A DNA stretch of 64,000 bases from Mycobacterium gallinarum (GTDB lineage Bacteria > Actinomycetota > Actinomycetes > Mycobacteriales > Mycobacteriaceae). Where the stretch lies: the NCBI RefSeq assembly GCF_010726765.1, contig NZ_AP022601.1:372001-436000 (forward strand), written 5' to 3'. Positions 48,093 through 56,823 of the stretch are shown piece by piece. The notes under the pieces were generated by a model, which saw only the letters and a list, made by a program, of their open reading frames with translations, ran no database searches and had not been told where the DNA came from. Each line of letters begins with the position of its first letter. The stretch's first letter is position 1. The position numbers and the translations under genes are program-made.

Positions 48093-49724
48093 TCAGGGCG
48101 ACATGAAGTGCGTGGTGGCGCGGTAGACCTTGGCCTTGTACATCGCGGCATCGGCGTCGCGCAGGATCTCTGCCGCGTCACGCGAATCCTCTGGAGCCAC
48201 TTGGGTGACGCCGATACTGGCGGTGAGGCTGCACGCGATGCCGGCGACATCCAACGGTGCGGCGAGGGCGGCATGCAGCCGCTCGGCAAGGCGTTCCAGC
48301 GCGGAGTAGTCGGGGTTGCCGAAAAGCAGTGCGACGAACTCGTCTCCGCCGTGGCGGGCGATCAGGTCCTCGGAGCGCAGGGTGGCTCGCAACCGCTGCG
48401 CTGCGGTCTTGATCACGGCGTCGCCCGCGTAATGGCCGAACGCATCGTTGACGGTTTTGATGTTGTCGAGATCGATGAACATCACCGCCGCCAGCGTGGG
48501 AGGGTCGGCCTGCAGCGCCTGGGTCGCCTGCGCCTCGGCGTATGCGCGGTTCGGGAGCCCGGTGAGTGAGTCGTGATGAGCTTGGTGTTTGAGCTGAAGT
48601 TGCGCATCGCGCTGGTCGGTGACATCGGTGAACGACGCCAGTAGCGCCTGCTGCCCGGTCTCGGCCGGGTCAAGCAGGCGGGAGCTGACGGAAAGCCAAC
48701 GACGCGCGCCGTCCGGGCGGTCGAAGCCGACGACGACGTGCCGAGGCACGACACCGGTGGTCAGCGACCTCACGAAGAACGGATGCCAATCTTCGAGCTT
48801 GTGGCCGTCTGCGTCATACAGGGGGAATGCCTCCGAGAGGTCCGCGTAGTGGGGCAGCTTGCCGCCGAACGGCAGGCCGAGGATGCGGCGCGCGGCAGGG
48901 TTGATCCACTCCGGTTGACCGTCCGCGTCGAGCACCACCACCCCTTCGACGAGTGAGTCCACGACGGTCTGAAATCTGCGCTCGGCCCGTCGCAGGGCCG
49001 TCTGGTCAGAGCAGACGAGGACGTAACCGTCGTCCATCGCCGCGGCGGCGACCCGGACGATGAGCGCCGTGCCGTCCGCGGAATAGTGAATCGCGTGCTC
49101 GACGCCCCCGTCGGCGACGATCGCGGCGGGATCGACGGCGGCGCCGACCGCCTCGGCGATCGGGAGGTCCAGGGCGTCCGCCGCTGATCTGCCGTAAATG
49201 GCTTCGGCCGCCGGATTCCAGGTGGTGATCGCCCCAGCTAACGTCGTCGCGATGATTGCGTCTGTGGCGTGAGTTACGAGTGCGGCCTGATATCGAAGGG
49301 TGGCCTCGGCGGCTTTCTCGATCGTCAGGTCGCGGAAGATCACTTGGTAGGCAGGTTTGCCGTCCCAGCTCGTCAGCACCGACACCACCTCGGCGTCCAC
49401 CGGGCTGCCGTCCAGGCGCAGCATCACCGCCTCGGCGGCCGGCGTGCTGTCACCCTCCCGGTGCAGTGAGGCGATGCGGCCGAGCATCGGTGCGATGGAG
49501 TCGGGATGGACGAAATCCGTGATCATCCGCCCCACGAGATCATCTGCGCTCTTGGCGGCGATCCCCCTGAGGCCGGCGGGATTCACGTAGACCACACGGC
49601 CTTCGGCGTGGACACACATGGGGTCGGGGCTGTGCTCCAACAGCCGTCGGAAGCGCTCTTCGACCGGATCGAGGGGTAGGGACGACGCGTCGCTTCTGCC
49701 CGCGTCGTCATGACCGGCCGTCAT
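48093..49724 (-). CDS. PAS-PAS-PAS-GGDEF diguanylate cyclase
   Basis: A 543-residue sensor protein with no membrane segments. Three PAS domains: residues 25-140 (RFRRLLEHSPDPMCVHAEGRVVYVNPAG), 145-250 (THATDAIIATTLAGAITTWNPAAEAIYG) and 255-375 (VVDSLVEGVVVLDADGQPEWINPAARRILGL). The GGDEF domain follows (HHDSLTGLPNRAYAE, VMFIDLDNIKTVNDAFGHYAGDAVI, RHGGDEFVALLF). The catalytic GGDEF is intact, so it can make cyclic di-GMP. No EAL domain is attached. Ligands of the PAS domains are unknown. Confidence 0.92.
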   Translation of the reverse strand: MTAGHDDAGRSDASSLPLDPVEERFRRLLEHSPDPMCVHAEGRVVYVNPAGLRGIAAKSADDLVGRMITDFVHPDSIAPMLGRIASLHREGDSTPAAEAVMLRLDGSPVDAEVVSVLTSWDGKPAYQVIFRDLTIEKAAEATLRYQAALVTHATDAIIATTLAGAITTWNPAAEAIYGRSAADALDLPIAEAVGAAVDPAAIVADGGVEHAIHYSADGTALIVRVAAAAMDDGYVLVCSDQTALRRAERRFQTVVDSLVEGVVVLDADGQPEWINPAARRILGLPFGGKLPHYADLSEAFPLYDADGHKLEDWHPFFVRSLTTGVVPRHVVVGFDRPDGARRWLSVSSRLLDPAETGQQALLASFTDVTDQRDAQLQLKHQAHHDSLTGLPNRAYAEAQATQALQADPPTLAAVMFIDLDNIKTVNDAFGHYAGDAVIKTAAQRLRATLRSEDLIARHGGDEFVALLFGNPDYSALERLAERLHAALAAPLDVAGIACSLTASIGVTQVAPEDSRDAAEILRDADAAMYKAKVYRATTHFMSP

Positions 49725-49894
49725 CGACGGCTCCTCGATCCCAAGTTAGCTGGTGGTTCACGCAGCTTAACCGTGTGCGTCGTCACTGCTCCCACTGTCC
49801 CATGCGTGACATTTTGCCTGGTCAACTCCGGCGGAATAGGCGTTAATTGAATGGGAACTTTCTCAGCAATGGCCAAACAGAGAGGCGATAAATC

Positions 49895-51055
49895 ATGGTA
49901 GGACCGATGACCATTACCGGGATCGGTGCAGTAACGGGGTATGGCTGGGGCGCGGAGCCGCTGTGGACCGGCTTGCTCAGCGGCAAGCCTGCCGCAAAAT
50001 TGGTCGGTGGGTTCGGTTCGAGCGGTGATGAGGATGCGTGGGTGGCGCAGATCGCCGACGAGGGCAATCCGCTCGACGGGCTCACCAGGTTTTCCCGCGC
50101 CATGCGTGGGGCCGCCCGCGAAGCCGTGACCGACGCACTCGAGCGGGGCTGGGTGCCCGGCCGCAGGGTTGGGCTGCTGCACGCCGTGGTGATCTCCGAG
50201 GTCGAGGGGTGGCGCGACTTCTACCTCAAGGACGCGGCCCATCGCAGAATTCGCGACTACCTCACCCTGATGCCGTCCACGCCGGTGTCGATGCTGATGC
50301 AGGAGTACGACTTCCACGGGCCCGCGATGAATGTCTCGGCGATGTGCTCGTCGGGCAACGCCGGGTTGATCACCGCGAAGATGTGGCTGGACAGCGGCTT
50401 CGTCGACGACGTGGTGTTCGTATCCACGGACCTGTCGCTGACGCCGGAGAACGTGGAACATTTCGTACGCCTCGGCGTCGGCGTCGTCGACGTCGAACCG
50501 CTCGACGCGTGCCGCCCGTTCCAGGAGGGCAGCCGAGGCTTTCCGGCGGGCGAAGCCGCGGTCTCCTTCGTCCTGTCCAAAGGCGCCGAGCGGCCCTATG
50601 CACAAATGCTCGGAGGCGACATGTCCCACGACGCTCACCACCTGACGTCAGTCGACCCCGCCCGTACGTACATCGACCAGTGTGTCCGCAACGCGCTGAG
50701 CGCGGCGAACACGTCGACCGACGAGATCTCCTATCTCAACGCTCACGGACCGGGCACCCAGCAATGCGACGCCGCAGAGGCCGGAATCGTCGACGAGGTG
50801 CTGCACGGCACGCCGGGCATCTACTCCATCAAGCAGATGGTCGGCCACTGCCAGGGCGCCGCGGCGGCCGTCGAGCTCGCCGCGGCCGCACTGGGCTATG
50901 AGCATGGAACCGTTCCTGCGCCGCCGACCGTGGCTCCCGGTCACCCGCGACTGCTGGATGGGCCCACGCGTATGAAACCCGGTGCGCTGACGCTGAAAAC
51001 GTCGCTGGGGATGGGTGGACACAACTCGGCGGTGGTACTCGCACCGGCCGCCTGA
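49895..51055 (+). CDS. beta-ketoacyl-ACP synthase-like enzyme (KAS I/II type)
   Basis: A 386-residue thiolase-fold condensing enzyme. ITGIGAVTGYGWGAEPLW at the N-terminus, then the nucleophile cysteine in NVSAMCSSGNAGLITAKMWLDSG, histidine in NAHGPGTQQCDAAE and histidine in KQMVGHCQGAAAAVELA. The family pattern usually reads EAHGTGT; the T-to-P change here (HGPGT) and the second cysteine near His (GHCQG) are unusual. Substrate chain length is not clear. It does not sit in a fatty acid synthase operon; the next gene is an exporter. Confidence 0.82.
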   Translation: MVGPMTITGIGAVTGYGWGAEPLWTGLLSGKPAAKLVGGFGSSGDEDAWVAQIADEGNPLDGLTRFSRAMRGAAREAVTDALERGWVPGRRVGLLHAVVISEVEGWRDFYLKDAAHRRIRDYLTLMPSTPVSMLMQEYDFHGPAMNVSAMCSSGNAGLITAKMWLDSGFVDDVVFVSTDLSLTPENVEHFVRLGVGVVDVEPLDACRPFQEGSRGFPAGEAAVSFVLSKGAERPYAQMLGGDMSHDAHHLTSVDPARTYIDQCVRNALSAANTSTDEISYLNAHGPGTQQCDAAEAGIVDEVLHGTPGIYSIKQMVGHCQGAAAAVELAAAALGYEHGTVPAPPTVAPGHPRLLDGPTRMKPGALTLKTSLGMGGHNSAVVLAPAA

Positions 51056-51108
51056 TTAGTTTCCGAATCAACAATGCGGACCCCCTGATTGCCCGTAGGC
51101 TGCGGCCT

Positions 51109-51165
51109 GCCCGGCTTCGGTGTACGGGCGATCCGGGGGAGGCGAGTCCACTCGCCCGAAGGGCG
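51109..51165 (+). promoter_or_regulatory. structured 5' leader of the EmrB-like gene (candidate)
   Basis: Three hairpins can form: GCCCG/CGGGC (51109-51129), GGCGAG-TCCA-CTCGCC (51141-51156) and CGCCC-GAA-GGGCG (51153-51165). The second and third share bases 51153-51156, so they exclude each other. This could be a regulatory switch or just GC-rich sequence; no known riboswitch class was recognised. Confidence 0.3.
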
Positions 51166-51206
51166 TTGATGTCTGGGTACCTGCGCCGCCAGCCGACAGG
51201 GAGAAG

Positions 51207-52712
51207 ATGAGTCATCGAGTTTCTGGCCGTCGCGATGAATGGCGCCCGCCTCGGCGCGCGGCTGATCCGACGGCCGCGTCGGTTCCGACTCGGCGGTGGT
51301 CGGTGTTGGGCGTCATCGGGGCTGCGCAGCTGATGGTCGTCCTCGACATCACCATCGTGAACATCGCTCTGCCGTCGGCTCAAGACGAACTCGGATTCGA
51401 CGTCGCGAGCCGGCAGTGGGTGATCACGGCTTACTCGTTGGCCTTCGGCAGTCTGCTGTTGCTCGGGGGCCGGTTGTCCGACCGGGTGGGTGTCCGCCGC
51501 ACGCTGATCATCGGACTGCTCGGATTCGCGGCGGCGTCTGCTTTCGGCGGCGCCGCCGACGGGTTCGCGATGCTGATCGCGGCGCGCGCGGGCCAGGGAG
51601 TTTTCGCTGCCATCCTTGCCCCGGCGGCCCTGTCCACCCTCAACATCACGTTCACCGAACCCGAAGACCGCGCGAGAGCGTTCGCCGTCTTCTCCGCGAT
51701 CGCGGCCAGCGGCGCTGTCGTTGGACTGCTTGTCGGCGGCGCGGTGACGGAGTGGCTGTCGTGGCGGTGGTGCCTCTACATCAACCTGGCGTTGGCGTTG
51801 CCCGCCGCGGTCGGCGCGTTCTTCATCGTGCGAGCCGCCCCGCGACAGCGCCGGGCCGGGCTCGACTGGCCGGGTGCGGTATCCGCGAGCGGCGGCCTCT
51901 TCTGTCTGGTGTACGGCTTGTCAACGGCGGAGTCGGACGGCTGGACCGCACCGATCACCGTCGTTCTGCTCACCGCGTCGGCGGTGCTGATCATGGCCTT
52001 CGTCGTCATCGAAACGCGGGTGCAAGCGCCGCTGCTACCTCTTCAGATCGTCGCGGATCGCAACCGAGGTGGCGCCTACCTGACGATCGCCGTCACGTTT
52101 TGCGCGATGTTCGCGGCGTTCCTGTTCCTCACCTATTTCATGCAGCGCGACCTGTTGTACAGCCCACTCGCCACAGGTGTCGCCTTCCTGCCGATGGCCG
52201 CGGGTATCGGGCTCGCCGCCGCATTGGCGAACACGGTGTTGATGCGCCGCGTCGGGCCGCGTCCGATCATCCCGACGGGCATGGTCGTGGCAGCGGCAGG
52301 GATGGCCTGGCTTGGCGGGCTCACGGTCGATGCGACGTACATCCGCGACATCCTCGGCCCGAGCATCTTGCTCGGTCTCGGCATGGGGATGGCGTTCTCA
52401 CCGGCGGTGGCTACCGCGACGAGCGGTGTCGCCACCGAGGACGCCGGCGTCGCCTCGGCGATGGTCAACACCAGTCAGCAGATCGGCGGAACGGTCGGTA
52501 CCGCCGCCCTGTCGACGATCTTCACCACCGTGCTGGATCGCTATATCCACAACCACCGACCGCCTACCCCCGCTGTCGCGGCAACCGGGGCCATCCACGG
52601 GTACACCGTGGCCTTTCACATCGCGAGCGGGCTGTTCCTCGTCGGCGCGATTCTGACGGGGATCATCTTGCGGAGCGGACGATTGATCAACAATGACCCG
52701 ATTCATATCTGA
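51207..52712 (+). CDS. DHA2-type MFS drug exporter (EmrB/QacA)
   Basis: 501 residues from ATG 51207, with GGGAGAAG just upstream. Fourteen predicted helices. Family marks: LMVVLDITIVNIALPSAQDELGFD (motif D1) in helix 1, GGRLSDRVGVRRTL (motif A) and GVFAAILAPAALSTLNITF (motif B region). The C-terminal part has SAMVNTSQQIGGTVGTAALSTIF. These are proton-driven exporters of drugs or amphipathic compounds. Its leader is unusually long and GC-structured. Confidence 0.9.
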   Translation: MSHRVSGRRDEWRPPRRAADPTAASVPTRRWSVLGVIGAAQLMVVLDITIVNIALPSAQDELGFDVASRQWVITAYSLAFGSLLLLGGRLSDRVGVRRTLIIGLLGFAAASAFGGAADGFAMLIAARAGQGVFAAILAPAALSTLNITFTEPEDRARAFAVFSAIAASGAVVGLLVGGAVTEWLSWRWCLYINLALALPAAVGAFFIVRAAPRQRRAGLDWPGAVSASGGLFCLVYGLSTAESDGWTAPITVVLLTASAVLIMAFVVIETRVQAPLLPLQIVADRNRGGAYLTIAVTFCAMFAAFLFLTYFMQRDLLYSPLATGVAFLPMAAGIGLAAALANTVLMRRVGPRPIIPTGMVVAAAGMAWLGGLTVDATYIRDILGPSILLGLGMGMAFSPAVATATSGVATEDAGVASAMVNTSQQIGGTVGTAALSTIFTTVLDRYIHNHRPPTPAVAATGAIHGYTVAFHIASGLFLVGAILTGIILRSGRLINNDPIHI

Positions 52713-52931
52713 CCGCCCTTCCGGCAACCGCCAGGTCGTGTCCCCTCTCGGTCGGTGGACTGGCGTTTTCACGGTGCCCATACAATCAAGCGACGAGATG
52801 AAAGTGTGCCAACTCTGGCTGATGAAGGTGACAGGCCCGTTAACTTCGTCAGCTACTACCCCCGCGACCATTTTCCAGGCGTTAACATTGATCAATGCCG
52901 AGGTCCGCGTGCCATCCATAAGGGGTGACCG

Positions 52932-54068
52932 GTGATGACCGCTGGCGGGCGCAAAGAACCCAGCCGCGATCATTACTATTGGCTGACAGCGTTTCTCGCG
53001 GCGCGCGGAGCGCAAACGACGACGTGTCGGGCAATCGCAGCGTTCATAGCTTTCTGCGGAGTCATTCCGTTGGCGTTGGCCTTTGGCTCCCCCAGCCCGT
53101 CCGGCACGTGGGACCGATGGGTGGCGGTGGTGGGCGGGGTGGCCGCTTTCGCGATGGCCGCATCCTGGCTGCGGAGTCGCTGGCCCAGTCGGATCGCGTC
53201 GGAAGTGTGTGTCGTCGTCGGGTCCCTCTACACAGCGGTTGCCACCCTGATTCAGGGCGATCCTGTTGTCGGGCTTCTGGGATCGACAGCGTTCGCAATC
53301 GTGGGCGGCTTCGTCGCGCTGTTCCACTCGATGCGGTTGCTCATGTTCATGTGGTTGGTCGGCGGCGCAACAATCGTGGTTCTTGCGGTTCGGATAGCCG
53401 AGACCAATCCGGCGTTGGCGGTCTGCGGCGCACTTCTTGTCGCACTCGTGAATGCCTTTGTGGTGTTCGCTTGTCGGACGCTGCTGCGGTCGATCAACAG
53501 CGAGTCGATGTTCGACGACGTCGAGCCACTGACCAGCCTGCTGACCCGGGATGCCTTCGCCGAGAAGGTCGCAACGCTCATGAGTTCGCGAGCCCGCGGC
53601 GATGACCGGTACCTCGCGGTGGCCGTGGTGAATCTCGACAGCTTCTCGCTCCTACAGGACATGGCCGGCGTCGTGGCGGCCAACCGGGCGCGAGTCGCCA
53701 TCGGCCAGCAGTTGCGCGAAACGGTCCGCCGCGTCGCTGTGCTCGCCCACGTAGCCGATGCGGAGTTCTTCATCGCCGACATCCTCACCAGCGATGATCC
53801 ATCCCCCTTGTTGGAGCGGGTGCGGGGGACGATCGCCACGTCGCCCAGCCGACTGACCGCCAGTATCGGCGTGGTGAGCACTCCGCTGAGCCCGCTGGCA
53901 GGGCACCCTCCGTACGACGTCCTCGACGAACTCCTCGCGATCGCCACCACGGCGATGCGTCAAGCCCGCCGCGAAGGCGGAAATCGGGTACAACAGGTCC
54001 TTTCGCCCGCGCTGGCCGTCCTGGATCGCCCCTCCGGCGGCGCCTGGGAATCCGAAGAATCGGCCTGA
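52932..54068 (+). CDS. membrane protein with degenerate GGDEF domain
   Basis: A 378-residue protein. Six predicted membrane helices occupy residues 35-190 (for example FIAFCGVIPLALAFGSP, WVAVVGGVAAFAMAASWL, EVCVVVGSLYTAVATLI). The C-terminal 180 residues align with a GGDEF fold (DVEPLTSLLTRDAFAEKVATL, LAVAVVNLDSFSLLQDM, LTASIGVVSTPL), but the GGDEF signature is replaced by VADAEFF. It is therefore probably not a cyclase and may bind a nucleotide or act as a receptor. A palindrome CATTGATCAATG lies at 52886-52897 upstream. Confidence 0.78.
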   Translation: MMTAGGRKEPSRDHYYWLTAFLAARGAQTTTCRAIAAFIAFCGVIPLALAFGSPSPSGTWDRWVAVVGGVAAFAMAASWLRSRWPSRIASEVCVVVGSLYTAVATLIQGDPVVGLLGSTAFAIVGGFVALFHSMRLLMFMWLVGGATIVVLAVRIAETNPALAVCGALLVALVNAFVVFACRTLLRSINSESMFDDVEPLTSLLTRDAFAEKVATLMSSRARGDDRYLAVAVVNLDSFSLLQDMAGVVAANRARVAIGQQLRETVRRVAVLAHVADAEFFIADILTSDDPSPLLERVRGTIATSPSRLTASIGVVSTPLSPLAGHPPYDVLDELLAIATTAMRQARREGGNRVQQVLSPALAVLDRPSGGAWESEESA

Positions 54069-54213
54069 CAGGCTGTTTCCGTCGCCCACCGCAGGTTCTC
54101 GAGCTCGGTTCGAAATGTGGAACGCTTCGTTTGTCGCTGCCGGTGTTGTGGCACTGTGAGGACCGGATCATCCGCACGGCAACCAGACAATGGCTTTTTC
54201 AAAAGGAGCGGCA

Positions 54214-54666
54214 GTGAAAACGTTCAGTGGGCTCGATGAGTTGATCGCGGCGCAAGGCAGCCAGCTCGGTCCGACGGAGTGGCTCGAGGTCACGCAGGAC
54301 CGCGTCAACACATTCGCGGACGCCACCGATGATCATCAGTGGATCCATGTCAACCCCGAACGCGCGGCCAACGGCCCGTTCGGCGGAACGATCGCACATG
54401 GATTGCTGACGCTGTCACTGATTCCGCACTTCTCCCATCAGCTGTACACGGTCGAGAACATCACGATGGCAATCAACTACGGCTACAACAAGGTTCGCTT
54501 CATCACGCCGGTCAAGGTGGGCGCCAAGATCCGAGCGCGCGCAGAGCTCACGAAGGTCGATCAGCTCGACGGCGGTGCGCAGGCGACGATGACGACGACC
54601 GTGGAGATCGAGGGCTCGGAGAAGCCCGCCGCCGTGGCGGAATCGATCGTCCGCTTTTTGGCGTAG
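54214..54666 (+). CDS. MaoC-like (R)-enoyl-CoA hydratase
   Basis: 150 residues from the GTG at 54214 (KTFSGLDELIAAQG), chosen because AAAAGGAG lies 7-10 bases upstream. It is a single hotdog hydratase 2 domain with the catalytic D/H motif in FADATDDHQWIHVNPERAANGPFGGTIAHGLLTLSLIPHF, and NYGYNKVRFITPVKVGAKIRARAEL behind it. It adds water to enoyl-CoA, giving (R)-3-hydroxyacyl-CoA. It lies at the edge of a beta-oxidation cluster and converges on an SDR gene. Confidence 0.9.
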   Translation: MKTFSGLDELIAAQGSQLGPTEWLEVTQDRVNTFADATDDHQWIHVNPERAANGPFGGTIAHGLLTLSLIPHFSHQLYTVENITMAINYGYNKVRFITPVKVGAKIRARAELTKVDQLDGGAQATMTTTVEIEGSEKPAAVAESIVRFLA

Positions 54667-54701
54667 TCCTGGGCTTCGCGTCGGCCCCAGATCGCCAAGC
54701 G

Positions 54702-55529
54702 TCAGAACTGCGTCGAACCCTGGTCGACCGATATCGCCTGGGCTGTCACCATTTTCGACTCATCGCTGGCCAACCAGCAGACGGCGTCGGCAATGTCTTC
54801 GGGCTGAGCTACCCAGGTCGGCAAGAACGGCGTCAGCACGTTCAACAGCGCGTGGTTGCCGACGACTTCCGCCGCCTTGGCGATCGCCTCGACCATCTCA
54901 GGGGAACCCATCTCCGTGACGACGGGGCCCGGGTGCACGCTGTTGACGCGGATCGAGTGCGTGCCGAGTTCGGCGGCAAATGCTCGGGCCATCCCGGTGA
55001 CAGCGTGCTTGCTGGCGGTGTAGTGAATCATGAACGGCTGGAACTTGACTCCGGCAGCAGAGCTGATCAGGACGATCGACCCGCCGCGGCCACCGTCCAC
55101 GATGTGCTGCGCGCCGGCCATCACGGTGTTCCAGGTGCCGGTGAGGTTGATGTCGATGACGTCTCGCCACTCCTCGGGAGTGATGGCATTCCAGGCGTGC
55201 GGCGCGGTGACGCCGGCGTTGGCGACGATGATGTCGAGCCTGCCGAACTCGGCGACGCCGTCGTCGACGACCTTGCGCAGCCCATCATGGTCGCGAGTGT
55301 CGACCGCGGCCGATAGGACGCGGCCCCCGGCGGCCTCGGCCAGCCGCACCGTCTCCTTGAGGTCCTCCGGCGTCGCCGACGGGTACGGCACACAAGCGGG
55401 CAGCGGGCCGGCGACGTCGACGGCGATGACATCGGCGCCTTCCTTCGCCATCCGGACCGCATGTGCGCGGCCCTGGCCACGCGCTGCTCCGGTGATGAAT
55501 GCCACCCTGCCGCTTAAGCGCCCGCTCAT
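54702..55529 (-). CDS. SDR oxidoreductase of the mycofactocin-coupled type
   Basis: 275 residues from ATG 55529, which overlaps the upstream dehydrogenase stop by ATGA. The Rossmann motif is TGAARGQGRAHAVRMAKEGADV, with the long insertion typical of mycofactocin-type SDRs (PYPSATPEDLKETVRLAEAAG), the catalytic serine in LISSAAGVK and YTASKHAV. It oxidises an alcohol or hydroxyacyl substrate. Sharing an operon with an acyl-CoA dehydrogenase points to a side-chain or fatty acid pathway. Confidence 0.87.
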   Translation of the reverse strand: MSGRLSGRVAFITGAARGQGRAHAVRMAKEGADVIAVDVAGPLPACVPYPSATPEDLKETVRLAEAAGGRVLSAAVDTRDHDGLRKVVDDGVAEFGRLDIIVANAGVTAPHAWNAITPEEWRDVIDINLTGTWNTVMAGAQHIVDGGRGGSIVLISSAAGVKFQPFMIHYTASKHAVTGMARAFAAELGTHSIRVNSVHPGPVVTEMGSPEMVEAIAKAAEVVGNHALLNVLTPFLPTWVAQPEDIADAVCWLASDESKMVTAQAISVDQGSTQF

Positions 55530-56710
55530 CTGCTGTCCTGTTGTGCTGTCTTGACGAGGTTCGCCCCAATGATGAGCCGCTGGATTTCGCTGGTGCCCTC
55601 GTAGAGTCGCAGCAAGCGCACGTCGCGGTAGATGCGTTCCACGGGCACTTCGCGCATGTAGCCGCTTCCGCCGTGGATCTGGACCGCGAGATCGGCTACC
55701 TGGCCGACCATTTCGGTGCAGAACAGCTTTGCCGCGGACGGCGCGATCCGACGATCTTCTCCGCTGACCCACGCCCGTGCGGTCTCCCGCACCAGGGCTC
55801 GGCCGGCCAGCACGCCGGTTTGTTGATCGGCGATCATGGCCTGCACGAGCTGGAAGTTGCCGATTGGTGTGCCGCCCTGGGTGGCCGTCGCCGCGTAGGC
55901 GACGGACTCGTCGAGCGCGCGCTGCGCGGTGCCCACGGACAGCGCGGCGATGTGAACGCGGCCACGGGCCAGCGAGATCATGGCGGCGCGGTATCCGATG
56001 TCCTCACTGCCGCCGATGAGCGCGGAGGCGGACACGCGAACGTCGTCGAAGCTGACGTCCGACGTCCACGCGCCTTCCTGGCCCATCTTGGCGTCCTTGG
56101 CGCCGACGACCACGCCGGGCGCGTCGGCGGGCACGAGAAAGACCGCGATGCCCGCGCCGTCGTCGTCGGCCGGGCGGGTGCGCGCAAACACGATGAACAG
56201 GTTCGCGGTCGGTGCGTTGGTGATGAAACGCTTCTGGCCGTTGATGATCCAGTCTGGGTTGTCTCCCGAGCCATCGCGGACCGCCTTTGTCCGGAGGCCG
56301 GACGGATTCGACCCGGCGCCCGGTTCGGTCAATGCGAAGGAGGCGACGACGTCGCCAGTGGCCATCGGCTCGAGCCACTGCGCCTTCTGCTCGTCGGTGC
56401 CGAACCCGACGAGAACCTGCCCGGCGATGCCGTTGTTGGTGCCGAACATCGACCGCAGCGCCAGCGACGTGTAGCCCAGCTCCATCGCCAGTTCGACGTC
56501 CTGCGCCAGGTTCAGGCCGAGCCCGCCCCACTCCTGGGGGATCGCGTAGCCGAACAAGCCCATCTTCTTGGCTTGGTCGCGCAGATCGTCGGGCACGCGG
56601 TCGTCGGCGAGGATCTCCTGTTCGCGCGGGACGACGGCGGTGCGCACGAAGGTGCGTGTCTGCGCCAGGATCTCTTGAAAGTCCTCGTCGCTGACTTCGG
56701 TCGTCGTCAT
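55526..56710 (-). CDS. acyl-CoA dehydrogenase
   Basis: A 394-residue FAD enzyme catalysing alpha-beta dehydrogenation of acyl-CoA. Motifs: GLFGYAIPQEWGGLGLNLAQ, ASFALTEPGAGSNPSGLRTKA, NGQKRFITNAPTANLFIVFAR, QIHGGSGYMREVPVERIYRDVRLLRLYEGTSEIQR. The glutamate of YEGTSE, the usual catalytic base of many family members, is present. It is first in a two-gene operon with the SDR at 54702 and divergent from the FabG-thiolase operon. The inverted repeat at 56752-56770 lies 42 bp upstream. Confidence 0.9.
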   Translation of the reverse strand: MTTTEVSDEDFQEILAQTRTFVRTAVVPREQEILADDRVPDDLRDQAKKMGLFGYAIPQEWGGLGLNLAQDVELAMELGYTSLALRSMFGTNNGIAGQVLVGFGTDEQKAQWLEPMATGDVVASFALTEPGAGSNPSGLRTKAVRDGSGDNPDWIINGQKRFITNAPTANLFIVFARTRPADDDGAGIAVFLVPADAPGVVVGAKDAKMGQEGAWTSDVSFDDVRVSASALIGGSEDIGYRAAMISLARGRVHIAALSVGTAQRALDESVAYAATATQGGTPIGNFQLVQAMIADQQTGVLAGRALVRETARAWVSGEDRRIAPSAAKLFCTEMVGQVADLAVQIHGGSGYMREVPVERIYRDVRLLRLYEGTSEIQRLIIGANLVKTAQQDSR

Positions 56711-56751
56711 CGATGCTCCTCTTCGGTGCGGGAGGGTCGTCGGCCGGGAAA

Positions 56752-56770
56752 ATCATATATGAAATATGAT
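56752..56770. promoter_or_regulatory. inverted repeat operator between divergent beta-oxidation operons
   Basis: ATCATAT-atgaa-ATATGAT has perfect 7-bp arms and stands out by its AT content. It is placed in the 113-bp interval between the dehydrogenase and SDR-thiolase operons. The GntR/FCD regulator at 59972 in the right-hand operon is the natural candidate to bind it. Confidence 0.7.
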
Positions 56771-56823
56771 GTCGGTCTGACGGGGCCCCGTTCAGGGCCC
56801 GACCAGTAAAGAGGGGTGATCAG

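Noticed and set aside
49721..50641. A 306-residue minus-strand frame.
   Set aside because: It is antisense to the KAS-type gene at 49895, is Arg/His/Gly-rich and has no recognisable fold.
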